From Eretmocerus hayati (lineage: Eukaryota > Arthropoda > Insecta > Hymenoptera > Aphelinidae), in contig CM056741.1 of assembly GCA_029851415.1 (NCBI GenBank), forward strand, positions 164,845,685 through 164,909,684: a stretch of 64,000 bases of DNA. The letters run 5' to 3'. The notes beneath the pieces were generated by a model. That model searched no databases and had not been told where the DNA came from. It saw only the letters and a program-made list of their open reading frames with translations. Position 1 is the stretch's first letter, and every line of letters starts with the position of its first letter. Positions 47,282 to 60,044 of this stretch are shown here, in pieces. The position numbers and the translations under genes were made by a program.

Positions 47282-48922
47282 TAGTCGAGTAAGTAAGCTC
47301 CTGAATTCGTTCACTAACCGGCTAAACTCTTCCAAACCCTCCAATTTTAGGCTCAAATGATAGGTGGTACATCCAATAATCAATATTGATAAGAATCATT
47401 GTTCAAAAATTGGGGGAAGGCGTTGATAAACAATAATAAGTAAAGGTTAAAAAGAATTTTTAAAAAACGCTTTTATTCACTGATCCAAACGGCGTGGTGG
47501 AGCTCGGCGTAGTGTATTAGAGATAGAATTTGAGAGACCGATAAAAAAGAATCGCACAGAAAGGAATTGCACCGTACATAAGAAACTATGCGTACACTGG
47601 GCAGCAGCCTATATAAGCCCTATGGGTGTCTCGTATTAGAATGTCACACACTCATCATTACGTGCAACAGATATTGTAGTCAAGGACAACCTTCCCCCCG
47701 CCCCCACCGCGTACGACCCCTGGCTAAGGGTGCCTTTTCACGATGGCAAAATTTTTCCCCACAGCCCATCTCTCGCCGTTGGAGCGAGAGAGACAATCCC
47801 CTGTTTTGGGGTCTCTAGACCGATAGTCTCTCTCTTTTGCTCCAATGGCGAGAGATGGGCTGTGGGGGAAAACTTTTGAGTCGTGAAAAGGCACCCTAAC
47901 ACTCAATTGATATTGAAGTCAATCATGGGGTCCCTATAAGCGAACGAGAAACAGGAAGCCAAAATGTTGTTCCAGAAATGGGGAAAAAATACCATGGCCA
48001 ACAATAAGAACTATGGCCAAGGCGAAGTAGAATAAAAGCGTTTAAAAAACATGCATTTTTCCGTCCTTTTTTCGGTTTTTCCATTATAAGTCGGAAAATA
48101 TTGGTTTTTTGGGAAAATTTGTGGAGAGGTTATTTGTAGATCTCTGGAGGATCTACAAAATTGGTTTCCTTACTTTTTTCCCGTAAAATGCATCCTTTTG
48201 GAGTTATTCCTGATCGAAATTATAACCGAATTTGTTTAAATAAATTCGCTAAAATTGTTTATAACGGGTTCAAATTATTTTTCCTGAGTAATTGAGTTAA
48301 CTTGGGAAAGAAAAGGTCTCTCGGTATTTTTTCCTAAGTTTGATCATTTTTGAGTAATGAAAAAAGCAAATTTCGCGACTTCTAACCCTCAATGCGGTGC
48401 TTTCATGACATCACTTGACTTGGAAGTTGCGAAATCTGCTTTTTCTCATTACTCAAAAACGATCAAACTTAGGAAAAAATACCAAGAGACCTTTTCTTTC
48501 CCAAATTAACTCAATTACCTAGGAAAAATGATTTGAACCCGTTATAAACAATTTTAGCGAATTTATTTCAACAAATTCGGTTATAAGTTTGGTCAGGAAT
48601 AACTCCAAAAGGATGCATTTTACGGGAAAAAGTAAGGAAACCAATTTTGTAGATCCTTCAGAGATCTACAAATAACTTCTCTACAAATTTTCCCAAAAAA
48701 CCAATATTTTCCGACTTATAATGGAAAAACCGAAAAAAGGACGGAAAAATGCATGTTTTTATCGTTTATTCATGCCTTTCCCCAATTTTCGAACAATAAT
48801 TCTTATCAATATTGATTATTGGATGTGCCACCTATTATTTGAGGCCAAATTTGGAGGGTTTGGAAGAGTTTGGCCGGTTACTCTAGAAGGAAGCGTCTTA
48901 TCGGGGCTTACTTACTTGACTA
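47282..48922. mobile_element. long foldback element 2 (hairpin with an interrupted left arm)
   Basis: Termini TAGTCGAGTAAGTAAGC on the left and, read inward from the right, TAGTCAAGTAAGTAAGC. The left arm is 47282-about 47445 plus about 48027-48383. The right arm is about 48423-48922. Near-complementary blocks include CCAATAATCAATATTGATAA and ATGCATTTTTCCGTCC. The left arm is split by about 580 bp with no counterpart in the right arm, including the 169-bp hairpin at 47728. Flanking triplets are TCA and TTA (one mismatch). No coding capacity. Confidence 0.8.
47728..47896. mobile_element. Harbinger-like 169-bp hairpin MITE
   Basis: Termini GGGTGCCTTTTCACGA and its exact complement; flanked by TAA on both sides (47725-47727, 47897-47899). 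Long arms pair through CCCACAGCCCATCTCTCGCC and complement. It sits inside the segment that interrupts foldback element 2. Confidence 0.85.
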
Positions 48923-51900
48923 TTAGGAAGAGTGTAAAGTGAGAATTGAAAAAAAATTACCACGCGATTTTGTTTAAATTAATTCATTGATTGTTTAAAC
49001 TCTATAGTCCGCTGCCCATTGGTCGGAAACTACATTTTTTCCAGGAAAGTCTTGCTTCAGCATAATTTTTGAGATATCGGGATGATTCAGATGGGATTTT
49101 TTTTCGTTTTTGATCGAATTTTTGAATTTACTAGGTTGATTATCTCACAAGAGCGAAGGGATGACCTGTATGTCTCTAAAACACCGAAGCAGAATATTTA
49201 GAGCGTCACTGCATGACGAGGAGACCGTACAAAAATCGATGCAGGTTGAGATCTGTGATGTTCAAAATGGCTTTCTAACGGAAACATTTCACTCAGACTT
49301 AAGCTATCCACAAAACTTGTATAGTCCTTCATCCTGTCCTTTTATTCAAAGCCCGCATTCGTTCATCTAATATCGAGCTTAATATGAATGTCCCAAGTCC
49401 CTCTCATTATATTCATATTTTCGACCATTCGTGATTAGTTTGAAGATTTCCTGCTCCGATAGACTTATTCTTTACAATCTCCAATTTTGCGCGGGAGTTC
49501 GGCAAGGATGATCGGAAATTGTTGCCAATCTCTATATGATTATGTATGTATCCGTAAAATATGGGAGAGCATGAAATATTACTGAAGCGCAATTTTCACA
49601 CACTCACATACACACGCACACACACACTCTACAATGAATGAATGAAATTTACAACTATTACACGAATGAACGAAATATTTTCTTCGTGCCTTGATCGAAG
49701 TTCAATTGAGCGACCAATAGGAAATAAATCAAGCAAGATTCGATCCGACAAATGAGGCTCGTTCTATATACATCAATGGAATACTCTCGGGGAAAATTAC
49801 TTTCTATGCTATGCGGAAGGGCTGAATTAACGTTGTTCGTGTAAGTGGAGGCCTTACATGCCGTACAAGTGGATAGAGACTGTAGTGAGCGAGCATCAGC
49901 TCAAATCAAAGCTGGACGACTGGAAGAGTGAATCGAGCGAGTCCATGTATATGTAGAAAGTAGTCTAGCAGACATCAGAGGAGAGCCTGGATGCTCTCTG
50001 GGAGAAGTGAGCATTCAATTGGGTAAGTAATCCGCGTGGCATCAAAAGAGTGCAACGTAGTCGTCGTAATAGTATTAGTACCTAGTAGTAGTAGTAGTAT
50101 TCTCAGCGTCATTGGGGCACGGTTAGAATACAGTGCAGTACACGAGTAGTCTAAGAAATGCGGGCAGAGTAAGTCAAGTGTATTGGGTCTCCGTGAAGAA
50201 TCAGCGAATAAAGGAGACTGATCGAGTGTGCTCTCTTTTTTTTTCCTAACAAAGTTCTCGTTTCCTTTCGAATATCCAATAATACTCTGAACATAACCTC
50301 AACTGGATACAAAATCAAGTTCTTTATTATAATAGATAGAGTCACAAACTTGTGCGGAATACCAATGACTGTGAATAAAAATTATTCACAAGCACGTTTT
50401 GTTTCTTCCACACTTGTAAAAAAAACTTGCTATTGTAGAAAATGAAATGAAATATTGAGGAGAAAAAAGCCTCTGCAAAGACGACGAAAATTTACCACTG
50501 CGTCTGAGGTATTATTACGCTTAGGTGAGATCGTGGAGACATGAGGAGAAGAATTATAGAAGTATATTGAGAGCCACGTTCTCGTCGCAACGGAGGGGTA
50601 CGTTTGCGGGGTTGTATAAGGCCTATTGACGCGTCACGCGCAGGATCACGGTGGTGGTGGTGGTGTGGATGATCCCTGGTGCGGTTGATTCGAGGGAGGC
50701 AAAGGACTGTAGCGCGGAAGTATAGCTGAACACAGATATATAAAATAAAGTCAAAGTTCCCTCGCGTGAGGAGTATAGAGGGAAACCAAGACGCAAGTGT
50801 GGCTTCCTTCCCATCATCAAGTGACACTCTCCTGGATACTCTCTCCTCTGACATTGCCGAATTTGTGCATATCATTATCTAAGAAATTTTAGGTGCAAAT
50901 GTATCGATACTGAGTTTGAATCTGTTTTCCATCTACACTCGTAGATTCTTAAGATGTTATTATTTCATTCCAATCACCGAAACAAAGAATTCGAAAGATA
51001 TATAACTTTCATTACCGCACGATTAATATTAATCTGATATTTCAACTAATTCAGTGAAACCCCTCGATTAGTCTTGAATTTAATGACAGAATATTCAATA
51101 GAATTGATCATAGAGATGATTATACGTTCAGCGGACTTCCCGGGTTTAGAAATAATTAAAAGTGTCAAATATATAGAACAATCGATGGGTTTCAATTATC
51201 CATTTTCTTTTCATTTCATCATCTTTTTCCTTTGACATATTTGATGATAAAATCTTCGAGAGAAAAAACGAAAATTCAATATTATTTACTATAAAAAAAT
51301 AGTCCGACAAGATGTGTCAGAGTAGATTATCAAACGATTCTTATTCGAGATTGATGCGACAGTTAAAAAATTCCTTAAAACGGAATCAGAGAAGGAACTA
51401 CCATGCACAAATTTAACCCTGATATCAAATACGCAAGAAGGATTTTCTATGGTTTCGTGATTGCAATATTTGGTGCTCCACTGTTTGAAAAAATGTAATT
51501 GCATATCAAATACATCGATATTTGATGCATTTTAATTTTTTCACCAAAGGTCTCTGGTGCGAAATTTTGAGATCGCAAGCGATTTTAATACTCCGACCCT
51601 CACACGTGCAGTTTGCATTGAATAGGAAAGTTAAGCTAAACGCTTATAAAAGAGCTAGATGAAAATCTCATGGTTGCCATGAATAAAAATGATGATAATT
51701 TAATTCTATCGAACAGTAGAAAAATTAGAATATATTTTTCAAATCATCGATTGTGATCCTCACACGCGTAGAATCGCGAAACGAAGTTACACACACAAAC
51801 TTTGGGAATACCCAGGTTCTTATTATAGGAATAATTCAATTGTCGTAGGTTACTGACTCTAATGAATATGATATAAATCAGTAATTTAATCAAATCTGAA

Positions 51901-52100
51901 TCATTCATTCTTGCCCAAGAGGACATTAAGCCTCATTAGAATATTAAAAAAAAAGAAAAATTCTTTGAAAGAACAGTTCTGGCAAATATTTGAGAGTACG
52001 TACTCAATTGTCATCTACGACGAGAATCCCTTATAATAGAGAGGCACGACACTGATTGCTCAGAATATCAAAAGTTCATGCCTGCATACGCAAGAGGGGT
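48923..52100. other. gene-free stretch upstream of the insulin-like gene
   Basis: Holds a (CA)n tract near 49600-49627, TAG triplets near 50085-50100 and a GGT tract near 50650-50665. No coding sequence could be supported. Confidence 0.45.
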
Positions 52101-52106
52101 ATAACT

Positions 52107-52597
52107 TGATATATTTTAGATCATCTTGAGATACTCTCTGCTGTGACCATCTCAACACTCGTTGAATTTGCAGAGAAAAAACTGTCCGGTGACTTCATAT
52201 ATAGTTGAAGGTAAGCATTAAATCATATTTTCATTTTGTAGTAAATTATGTTGAGCAGAATCAAACGACGAATATAGATGTTTATTTCCGACTGACTATA
52301 CGAACCTTACTTTTATCAAATTTATGAAATTTTCTTTAAATTTTTTATCATTTTTATCAATAGGTGAGTCGAACTGGTTTTCGAATTAAGATAAATCATT
52401 TGTTCGATATTAATATTTATTCCTTAACGACGTGTGTCGGGAATGGTGAAACTGATTGTGAATATGAACGTATGTACAATGAGCAAGATACATATTTCTA
52501 TAGAGCCTGCAGCAAAAATGATGATGCGGTCAAAAAATGTCAAACAAGCGTCATGAGTTTCTTTTTCTATCAGGTTTGGACGCTTTGATACAGGAAA
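52107..52597 (+). promoter_or_regulatory. candidate promoter and 5'UTR exon of the insulin-like gene
   Basis: GATATATTTTAG near 52109 is a TATA-like site. A donor AAG/GTAAGC lies at 52211, and an acceptor GATACAG ends six bases before the ATG, so a 5'UTR intron of about 380 nt is plausible. All three assignments are inference from consensus. Confidence 0.35.
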
Positions 52598-52867
52598 ATG
52601 ATGGTGCCTAATTGGATTCGATTGATCGTGTCCATGATAATACTGGCGAATTTGGGAGGAATTTCCAAAGAAATTCATGCAGCAGACAGACCGACACGTT
52701 ATTGTGGCCTTAAGCTAAGAGAGACGCTGAAATCGGTGTGTCTCGAATCCGGAACGATAGCGAGGGATAGAAAAGGGAATCATAGGACTCGCCGCCAACT
52801 TGTCGAAGAGTGTTGCCACAACCCATGTACACGGGACGACATAAAGGTGTTCTGTGCAGACTTCTAG
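52598..52867 (+). CDS. insulin-like peptide precursor
   Basis: 89-residue secreted prohormone of the insulin/IGF/relaxin superfamily, expected to signal through an insulin receptor. Residues 1 to about 28 form a signal peptide with hydrophobic core LIVSMIILANLGGI. The B chain has RYCGLKLRETLKSVC, with Cys36-Gly and Cys48 at exact insulin spacing. The A chain begins after RTRR (63-66): QLVEECCHNPC, then Cys86, giving CC-x3-C-x8-C with the classic spacing and a short CADF end. The connecting segment is very short; only GNH would remain if RDRK (56-59) is also cleaved. The relaxin receptor motif RxxxRxxI is absent from the B chain. The coding region is one exon, without the common C-peptide intron. 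Start: two ATGs in tandem, and the first is taken. Confidence 0.94.
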   Translation: MMVPNWIRLIVSMIILANLGGISKEIHAADRPTRYCGLKLRETLKSVCLESGTIARDRKGNHRTRRQLVEECCHNPCTRDDIKVFCADF

Positions 52868-54321
52868 TTGAAGCATAGCCGCGAATGAAATCACCATTCC
52901 ATTCGATGTTAATGGGCTTCTTGCAAACCTGGTTGAACCACTCGAGATTGCTATGGAAAAGTTTCATTTTTGAGATTGATATGAAATGTAAACTTTCAAC
53001 TACGAAGGATATCATAATGTTTTATTACGATCTATATTTTATTTTAGGATCTTTTTAGTCATGAAATGATATTTCGTGATTTAATTATTCTTTAATTAGA
53101 ATCGCCATAAAGACCGATACTGTTCATGTCAAGAATCATTGTACGCAACGAGCTCTCCTCCAAACAACCCACAAGCATTATATCTTGATACATATGATAT
53201 TTTGGACTGCGGTCCAGAAACACGTCATGGGTATTCAGTGATAAATTCAACAATACTTGAGGATTTTTCAATTTTTGGAACATTTATTGGAAATTGGTGC
53301 AAAAAAAAAATAGCAGCAGCCTCTTTCCAAGTTCCCTATATACTTGCGCGAAATTTGAAAATACATTCTCAAGCAATGGAAATTTCTGATGTATAATGCA
53401 ATGGGGCCGGAGATTATAGAAATTATGCAAGATAAAATTAAAAATTTTCAATAGAATAAATAGTTTTCAAAAGTATGGTGGTCATATCAACCAATTGATT
53501 CACCTTGAGGTCAAGATATTGACCAAAGAATTTATATTGATGGTGGACTGTCAGTGAATGACATTAACACGAAATGATATTATTGAAAAGCTTAAAGTGT
53601 AAAATTACAGTTTCACAAATGTTGTAAAAACTTCCAAACAACGTTCTAATCACACAGGAAAAAATATTTTCTCACGTCTATGAGCGTCAATTACAAGTCA
53701 AGTTTTAATAACAGCTTACACACACTACAATTCCACACGCCATGATTCCGTCGTGGGTATAGTGATACATATAGTATTTTAACTCATTTCATAGAACTGT
53801 TTGTGTTATCAAGACACAAATCGTATAAAGTATACTCATAGCTGTCAAAGTGACTTTCGATTCGTTTTAGCGCATCTTAAAGTAAACTATTTACTCGAGC
53901 GCATCATCCAATTATAGAGGGGCGTGCGAGGGGGAAAAGAAATGAACGGAAAACAATAGAATTTATGAAGAACAAGAGCAACAAGTTCTCTTCTCTCTAC
54001 AACGAGAAGAAAGTATATTTTTTTAAAAGTTCGCGCAAGAGAAGGTAGGTGGGCTTTGCTAGCTGAATAATTCATCATTTGTTTGCACTGGCATAATCAA
54101 AACTGCCCACACGATGATGGAAAGAGAAGAAGAGTATTATTACTGTGGAGCAAACGTCGAAAAAAAGGGAAGCTGAAAAAATAGTCAAGTGAATCCCAAG
54201 AGCAGCCTATGCCATAATGTTAGAGAAGAATTGTGGTAAGTTATTCGGTACTACTGATCAAACCGATAATTCGCTTTTGCTGTATAAAGTAAAACACACC
54301 AAACTCTTTCACGAGAGATGC
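52868..54321. other. gene-free stretch after the insulin-like gene
   Basis: Contains the 3'UTR of the insulin-like gene. An 85-codon open frame at 53139 matches nothing recognisable. No repeat was seen. Confidence 0.45.
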
Positions 54322-54324
54322 TTA

Positions 54325-55635
54325 CCAGGAGAGTTCATCACATCCGGATCACGGATTCGGCTGAAACTCTGGTAGACTAGGCGAAACTACCGCCATCGTT
54401 TGCAAAAATAGGTGAGTGGAATTTTTTTGTGGGATCCTCTCCGGAAGACCCTCCTGATCGTAGAGACGTATGGACCCAAGCCGAATTCCGATGCAACATT
54501 GTTTAAACCGAAATTGTTTAAACAATTGACAAAAATCACTCATTTCGCCCTGAAAGTAATTTTATAAGGTAATTTGGGATATTTTGGATCGAAAAGTATT
54601 CTTGTCATTTTTCTCTAGGAGCCATCATTTCCGAGCTATAAGCGTTTCAAAGTTGAAAAAACGCGAATTTTGCGATTTTGAACGTTAAATAAAGGTAACA
54701 ACAAAGCGAGAAATCGATGTTCTCAAGGTCGGGATCTATCCACTAGGGTGTCATCTACAGGTTCCAATAGCAAAAGTCCATGGTCCCGGCTCAGAACCTT
54801 CCGTTTTTCAAAAGTTTTCAAAGCACTGTTTCTACAGGCGCCAGTATGACTATATACATCGCGGGTCGATATATATAGTCAATCTCAGACTCATTGAAAA
54901 CAGTGCGTTGAAAACTTTTGAAAAACGGAAGGTTCTGAGTCGGGACCATGGACTTTTGCTATTGGAACCTGTAGATGACACCCTAGTGGATAGATCCCGA
55001 CCTTGAGAACATCGATTTCTCGCTTTGTTGTTACCTTTATTTAACGTTCAAAATCGCAAAATTCGCGTTTTTTCAACTTTGAAACGCTTATAGCTCGGAA
55101 ATGATGGCTCCTAGAGAAAAATGACAAGAATACTTTTCGATCCAAAATATCCCAAAATACTTTATAACATCAGTTTCAGGGCGAAATAAGTGATTTTTCT
55201 CAATTGTTTAAACAATTTCGGTTTAAACAATGTTGCATCGGAATTCGGCTTGGGTCCATACGTCTCTATGATCAGGGGGGTCTTCCGGAGTGGATCCCAC
55301 AAAAAAATTCCACTCACCTATTTTTGCATACGATGGCGGTAGTTTCGCCTAGTCTATGGGAATAGTCTCCTTTCATCGCCAAAAGATGCAACACAAAATT
55401 ATAGACGCTAATGCTCAAGCGTTTTCAAGCTACAGCCTACGACATTAGCATTGCAGGTATGGATAATTTTCAACATATGGGCCTATATGGGCAATGCTTA
55501 TGTACTTGTCTGTAGATCGAAAACGTTCAAGCGTTAGGGTCTATAATTTATAGGGTTTCATCTTTTGGCGCTGAAAGGAGACCATTCCCAAAGTTTCAGC
55601 CAAATCCGTGGTCCGGATGTGATGACCTCTCCTGG
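54325..55635. mobile_element. TTA-flanked hairpin element interrupted by foldback element 3
   Basis: Ends CCAGGAGAG and CTCTCCTGG, each flanked by TTA (54322-54324, 55636-55638), as in PIF/Harbinger elements. The left arm (CATCACATCCGGATCACGG) continues after the insertion with AATAGTCTCCTTTCATCGCC. The right arm complements both pieces without a break. Native length without the insertion is about 320 bp. Confidence 0.8.
54373..55356. mobile_element. long foldback element 3 (984-bp hairpin)
   Basis: Termini TAGACTAGGCGAAAC and exact complement; flanked by TGG on both sides (54370-54372, 55357-55359). Arms of about 460 bp are near-perfect, with the loop near 54835-54895. Its interior resembles element 4 (GGAATTTTTTT, CTCCGGAAGACCC, CAAAGTTGAAAAAACGCG). 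No coding capacity. Confidence 0.9.
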
Positions 55636-55638
55636 TTA

Positions 55639-57974
55639 ATAAACCACGTAAGACACTAATGAACAATCGATTGACAAGCAATCTTGCATTTCAAACTCTA
55701 CTCATATTCTCTCTCAGATGCAGGCGCGCACACGATTTCGAATTGGATATATTAACGGGTCTTTAATATTATGAGGTGTACGTAATATGTTGTTGTGGTG
55801 GACATCTCTCAATATATATCCAGAGCGAGGGGGATTCTCATTTTGTGCAGTGAGCACTGCGCTTTGCGGCAAACACTGTACTTGTATACTTATTTGAGGG
55901 TTACGGATCAGATCAAAAGTTGATGCTGAATCGTCGTGGATGATAATTATTCTCATTCGGTGTGTGCGGCGGCACTTTTAAGCTAATTGATCCTCAATTC
56001 AGCTTTGCATAATCGATACTCCTCTTCACTCTACCTCTCTTTCACTCTTCTATATACTACCTACTTTTCACCACAAAAAAGTACTGCCCCAATTTGTGTT
56101 TTTCCTCTCTCACTCTGCTCATGTTTCCGATGCTTAGTGGTTACATAATGTGTCATCTATGTACTATCTCACTATTTGTGAGTGAGCTACTCTGGGGCGG
56201 TACAGTGTTATTATTTTTAGAAGATTTTTTTCATTGCTGATGATCAAGATTTTTTAGGAACCGACACAATCGTGTCTCCTAAATTAGGTTATCGGAGGGT
56301 TAGGAATCCTTTAGTGAATTATTATCTTTTAGAAATTGAAGCGCGCAGAGTTAGAGAGAAAGTGCTCCTCTTATTATTTTATGGAGCTTGGTGTGTAAAA
56401 CAATAGTGTAATCTAGATCACGGTATATTTTTTTTCTCTCGTTGGTGCTTTCGGCAGTGGTGATATAGAGGGGGCAATTCATACGCATTAAATCTTGATG
56501 TGCAGATCAGATGAAAGTATAGAAAAAGTTGGCGCCACGCCGCGCTGTTGCCAATCTCGTGGTGAAAACAAGCTCGAGGAGGAAGAGCTGTTTATTGAGA
56601 TATCATTCTCTTTTATTATGACACGAGTTCATCTACCTTGTTCTACAAAGCTCTTAGGCCCGATATATTGTTTTTAGTGATTTTTAGCTTGAATTAACTC
56701 AAATTTCACTCGAGCCATGAACACAATAATCAACACCACTGTCTGTGGATCTCTATTTATAAGGGGATTTTAAATCACATAATTATTTTGATAACTATAC
56801 ATGCAAATTTTCAACTTCAAAAAGACGGTGCTCTGGAGAAAAACAATGAAAAGCAGTGGGTGATATGAGGTGTTTTTGAAAAAACTTACTTCGGTTTTTT
56901 CACGAATAATTACATTGACGATAATGATAAACCAACAAACTTGCATATAGATGAATAGTCGGTATATTGGCACTCTAAAGTCCCCAAGAATATATTTCCA
57001 TGGCTGCGAAATATGTACAGTTTAAGCAATTATTCTTTCTGGATCTCAATCAATGTTTGAGTTTTCAAAACATTAAAAGAATACGGTATTCTGGGTCATT
57101 TTGAACTCGTTGGTCTACACAGATTCAGTATAACAGGAAGTTTGTTAAAAAATTCGAATAATCAATACCACCTACATGGAATTGTACATAACTACTTTCT
57201 ACTCTTACTCTTCTTTTGCACACTCACTTCCTCCCTGTACGAGGAGCAAAAGAGTCATTAAGTTAAGTTCTATCGAGAAAAGAAGAACGGCATCTCCTTA
57301 ACAACTTTCTCGAGGGTTTGCCTATACTAAGGAGGTCAATTTTTCACCGATTCTTCTCTTGTCTTATTTCGCGTTTCCTGATCCTTCTTTCGCAGGAATC
57401 ACTTGCTTTCCCAGCATCAGGAGCGCTGGATAAGGAGAGGATGATCCATTTTATACTCCCAATACAAATAAACACGTGATTTACGACATCATCACTCTAA
57501 TCTCGATACTGTATGGTGGTACTATGTATTACTAGCTCCGCTGCTATAACAGAGTAAAAAAAAGTTTGCGAACTTTTCTATGATGCAGCGTGGTGGTGGC
57601 AGATCTCTACGAGTGTGTGTGTATGTGTGTGTGTGTGCGGTGAGATTCTCTTTTTGCATGGAGAATTCCCGAGGAAACAATAGGTCATTTACTGCAACGG
57701 CAGCGAACGGTCCTCTATCACAAAGTTACATGTATGTATGTGGCGTTGCTGCTCGAGTTCGGAAAAGAAAATTGACACAGACGAATAGGCTTCTCTACTT
57801 TTCCACTTTTTACGAAGGGAAAAGTCGGGACATAACGTGCTTTTCAACAGCATCAGCGAATGTATAGAAATCGGATGATACAGACTTTAAATAGCGTGGA
57901 ATCCTTATCAACACACTCTCCATTTGCTATGCAAAAATTTTTTGGTTGGGTGTATGAAAAAATGGCGGCGGGTT
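55639..57974. other. gene-free stretch
   Basis: A (TG)n tract lies near 57610-57640. No coding sequence or larger repeat could be supported. Confidence 0.45.
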
Positions 57975-58114
57975 CCCTGGTAGAAATTTACTTCGATGTA
58001 ACACATTAATAGACATAAAATGGCTATTTTTGCCCAATTTTGGCTGAAAATGGCCAATTTATGGCTAATTTATGGCCAATTTATGGCTAATATTAGGATG
58101 AATTTCTACCAGGG
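57975..58114. mobile_element. 140-bp MITE with termini like the large transposon
   Basis: CCCTGGTAGAAATTTA on the left and the complement of CCCTGGTAGAAATTCA on the right; flanked by TT on both sides. Compare CCCGAGTAGAAATCT of the 6.6-kb element, with the same start and a 2-bp duplication. The interior is a run of TGGCTAATTTA/TGGCCAATTTA units. Confidence 0.8.
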
Positions 58115-60044
58115 TTTCTTATAAAAAAAAAATAACAGGGTGATAAGTTTCTCAAAAAAAAAGAAGAAAAAATGGGAAAAGTACAAGAAGTGTTTAAAAA
58201 GAAACAGGTGAAAGAATATAATCTGCCAGTGTGTAGAGGTATCAGAAATTTATATAGTTTTCTTTTTAAGAGTTGTTATTTTCATCTGCGGCGAATTGCG
58301 TGTGTATTGTGGTGGAAACTCTTGAACCCATCTTAAGTTGTATAAGAAAATTCACGAGACCGGTGAGTCAATGTTTGAGGTGAAAATGTTTACAGAACAG
58401 CAAGAATTGGAATGTATGAAAATGAGAAGAAAAAAAAAGAGAGTGGAAGAGCAATGAGCCAGGTCGAAAAAAAATCGAAGCCAAAAGCCAGTACCAGCTC
58501 TACCATTAGTAGCTTTTTCGTTTGGCAGAATTTTTGTCCTAAAACATTCGACTTGCACGTTCTCTGTTTTACATGTGAGTAAGATATGTACGGCCATATA
58601 CCTATACTTATACGTAATGCATTATGTGTAACAACAACCACCTACGCTGAGAGATGTGATGACTTTGTTGCACAGTGCCAAAGTACACGACGCATAAATA
58701 ACATAGTAAAAAAAGAGGGGAGCATGAGAAAAACTTACACGCTCTCGTTTGGTCGATGCTACTCATGCTACATTATATTATATAGCTTTCTCGCGATAAT
58801 TTTTGCGAATGCGGGTCGCCGTCTCGGTGCGTTATTACAAATTTCGCCCGCGGAAGCGATGGTTCTGTTCCTCTATGGGTGCTCGACTGTGCGATATAAA
58901 AGGAAGAGGAAGATGTGCCGCCTTGTGTTACGCCACAAATCTACTCTCTTATCCGTATTTTTGGCCTGAATGAGACGTAACGTTCCCTTTTTCTTTATTT
59001 TTTTGGTTAATTCGAGATATTCAATTTCAATAACTGTATAATTCTAATCGTGATGGTAGTGATGGAAATTGGATTGTTTCCAAAGAGGATTTTTCAAATG
59101 TTGAAATAGAAAAGTGGCATAGTATAGCAAATGAAAAATAAAACTAAAAGAAAATTTTTAGTAGAAATGTACGTCGTTAGAGTGTATAGGAGTGGTGGGT
59201 GGCATTGTGGTGATAGAAAAAAAGGGGAAGAAGTAACGAAAAATACTCGGCAGAAACGATCGATTGGCTGCTCACACGACGACGACGCCTCTTTCTTCAT
59301 TTCGACGACGACCCCCAAGCGCAATCTGTCTGTTTCTTTTCGAGAGTACGGCGAGAGAACTCTGCTGCTCTCTGCTTCTTGAGCTTTTGTCGGTGCTCTG
59401 ATTGCTCTTCTTCCTTGAAGTCTCACGGGAGAGTGAGTAGTATCTCTCACTCTGGAGGAAAAGATACTACACGTGTGGAATGAAAAATATCGATTAGAAT
59501 GAAAAAGTGAAACACTTTATGTATAAAATCTGGAGTTACGGAGAATTCTGATGACTGGGGATATTTTCATTTTCACAAGTTTAAAACTACATAGAATAAT
59601 GAATAACGATCTATGGGCGCTAAAATTGGATGATTCCGAATATTGAGTGACATTTTGCTCGGCCCGAGTCCTAAGGGGGGGGGGGGGATACTTTCATGCC
59701 TATGAGTGTAAAAAGAATCAATTCACCGTATTACTCTTCGACAACATCATAGCAAGCGGATGCCAAATTCTTACTCCAACCTAATGAAAAATGCTTTGGT
59801 CACACTAAGCTAACCAAAAACATTTCACATGCTTCAAAATATGATTCAGCATATTGCGAAAAAAACTCACGAAAGCTCGGTTACATATTGTGAATTCCAA
59901 GAGGATCAGTCTTGTATAGAATCATATCTGACCTCTTTGGACTCATTATATGGACACACTACTTCTACAACAAAATAATGAAAAAAAATTTGTGACATTC
60001 GCAATGCAGCATGCAAAAACAGTCTCATCCTCTCTAAATTCGTT
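58115..60044. other. gene-free stretch
   Basis: A 13-G run at 59675-59687. Nothing else could be supported. Confidence 0.4.

Noticed and set aside
53139..53396. 85-codon frame just downstream of the insulin-like gene
   Set aside because: No recognisable motif, no signal peptide and no splice partner. The codons look random.
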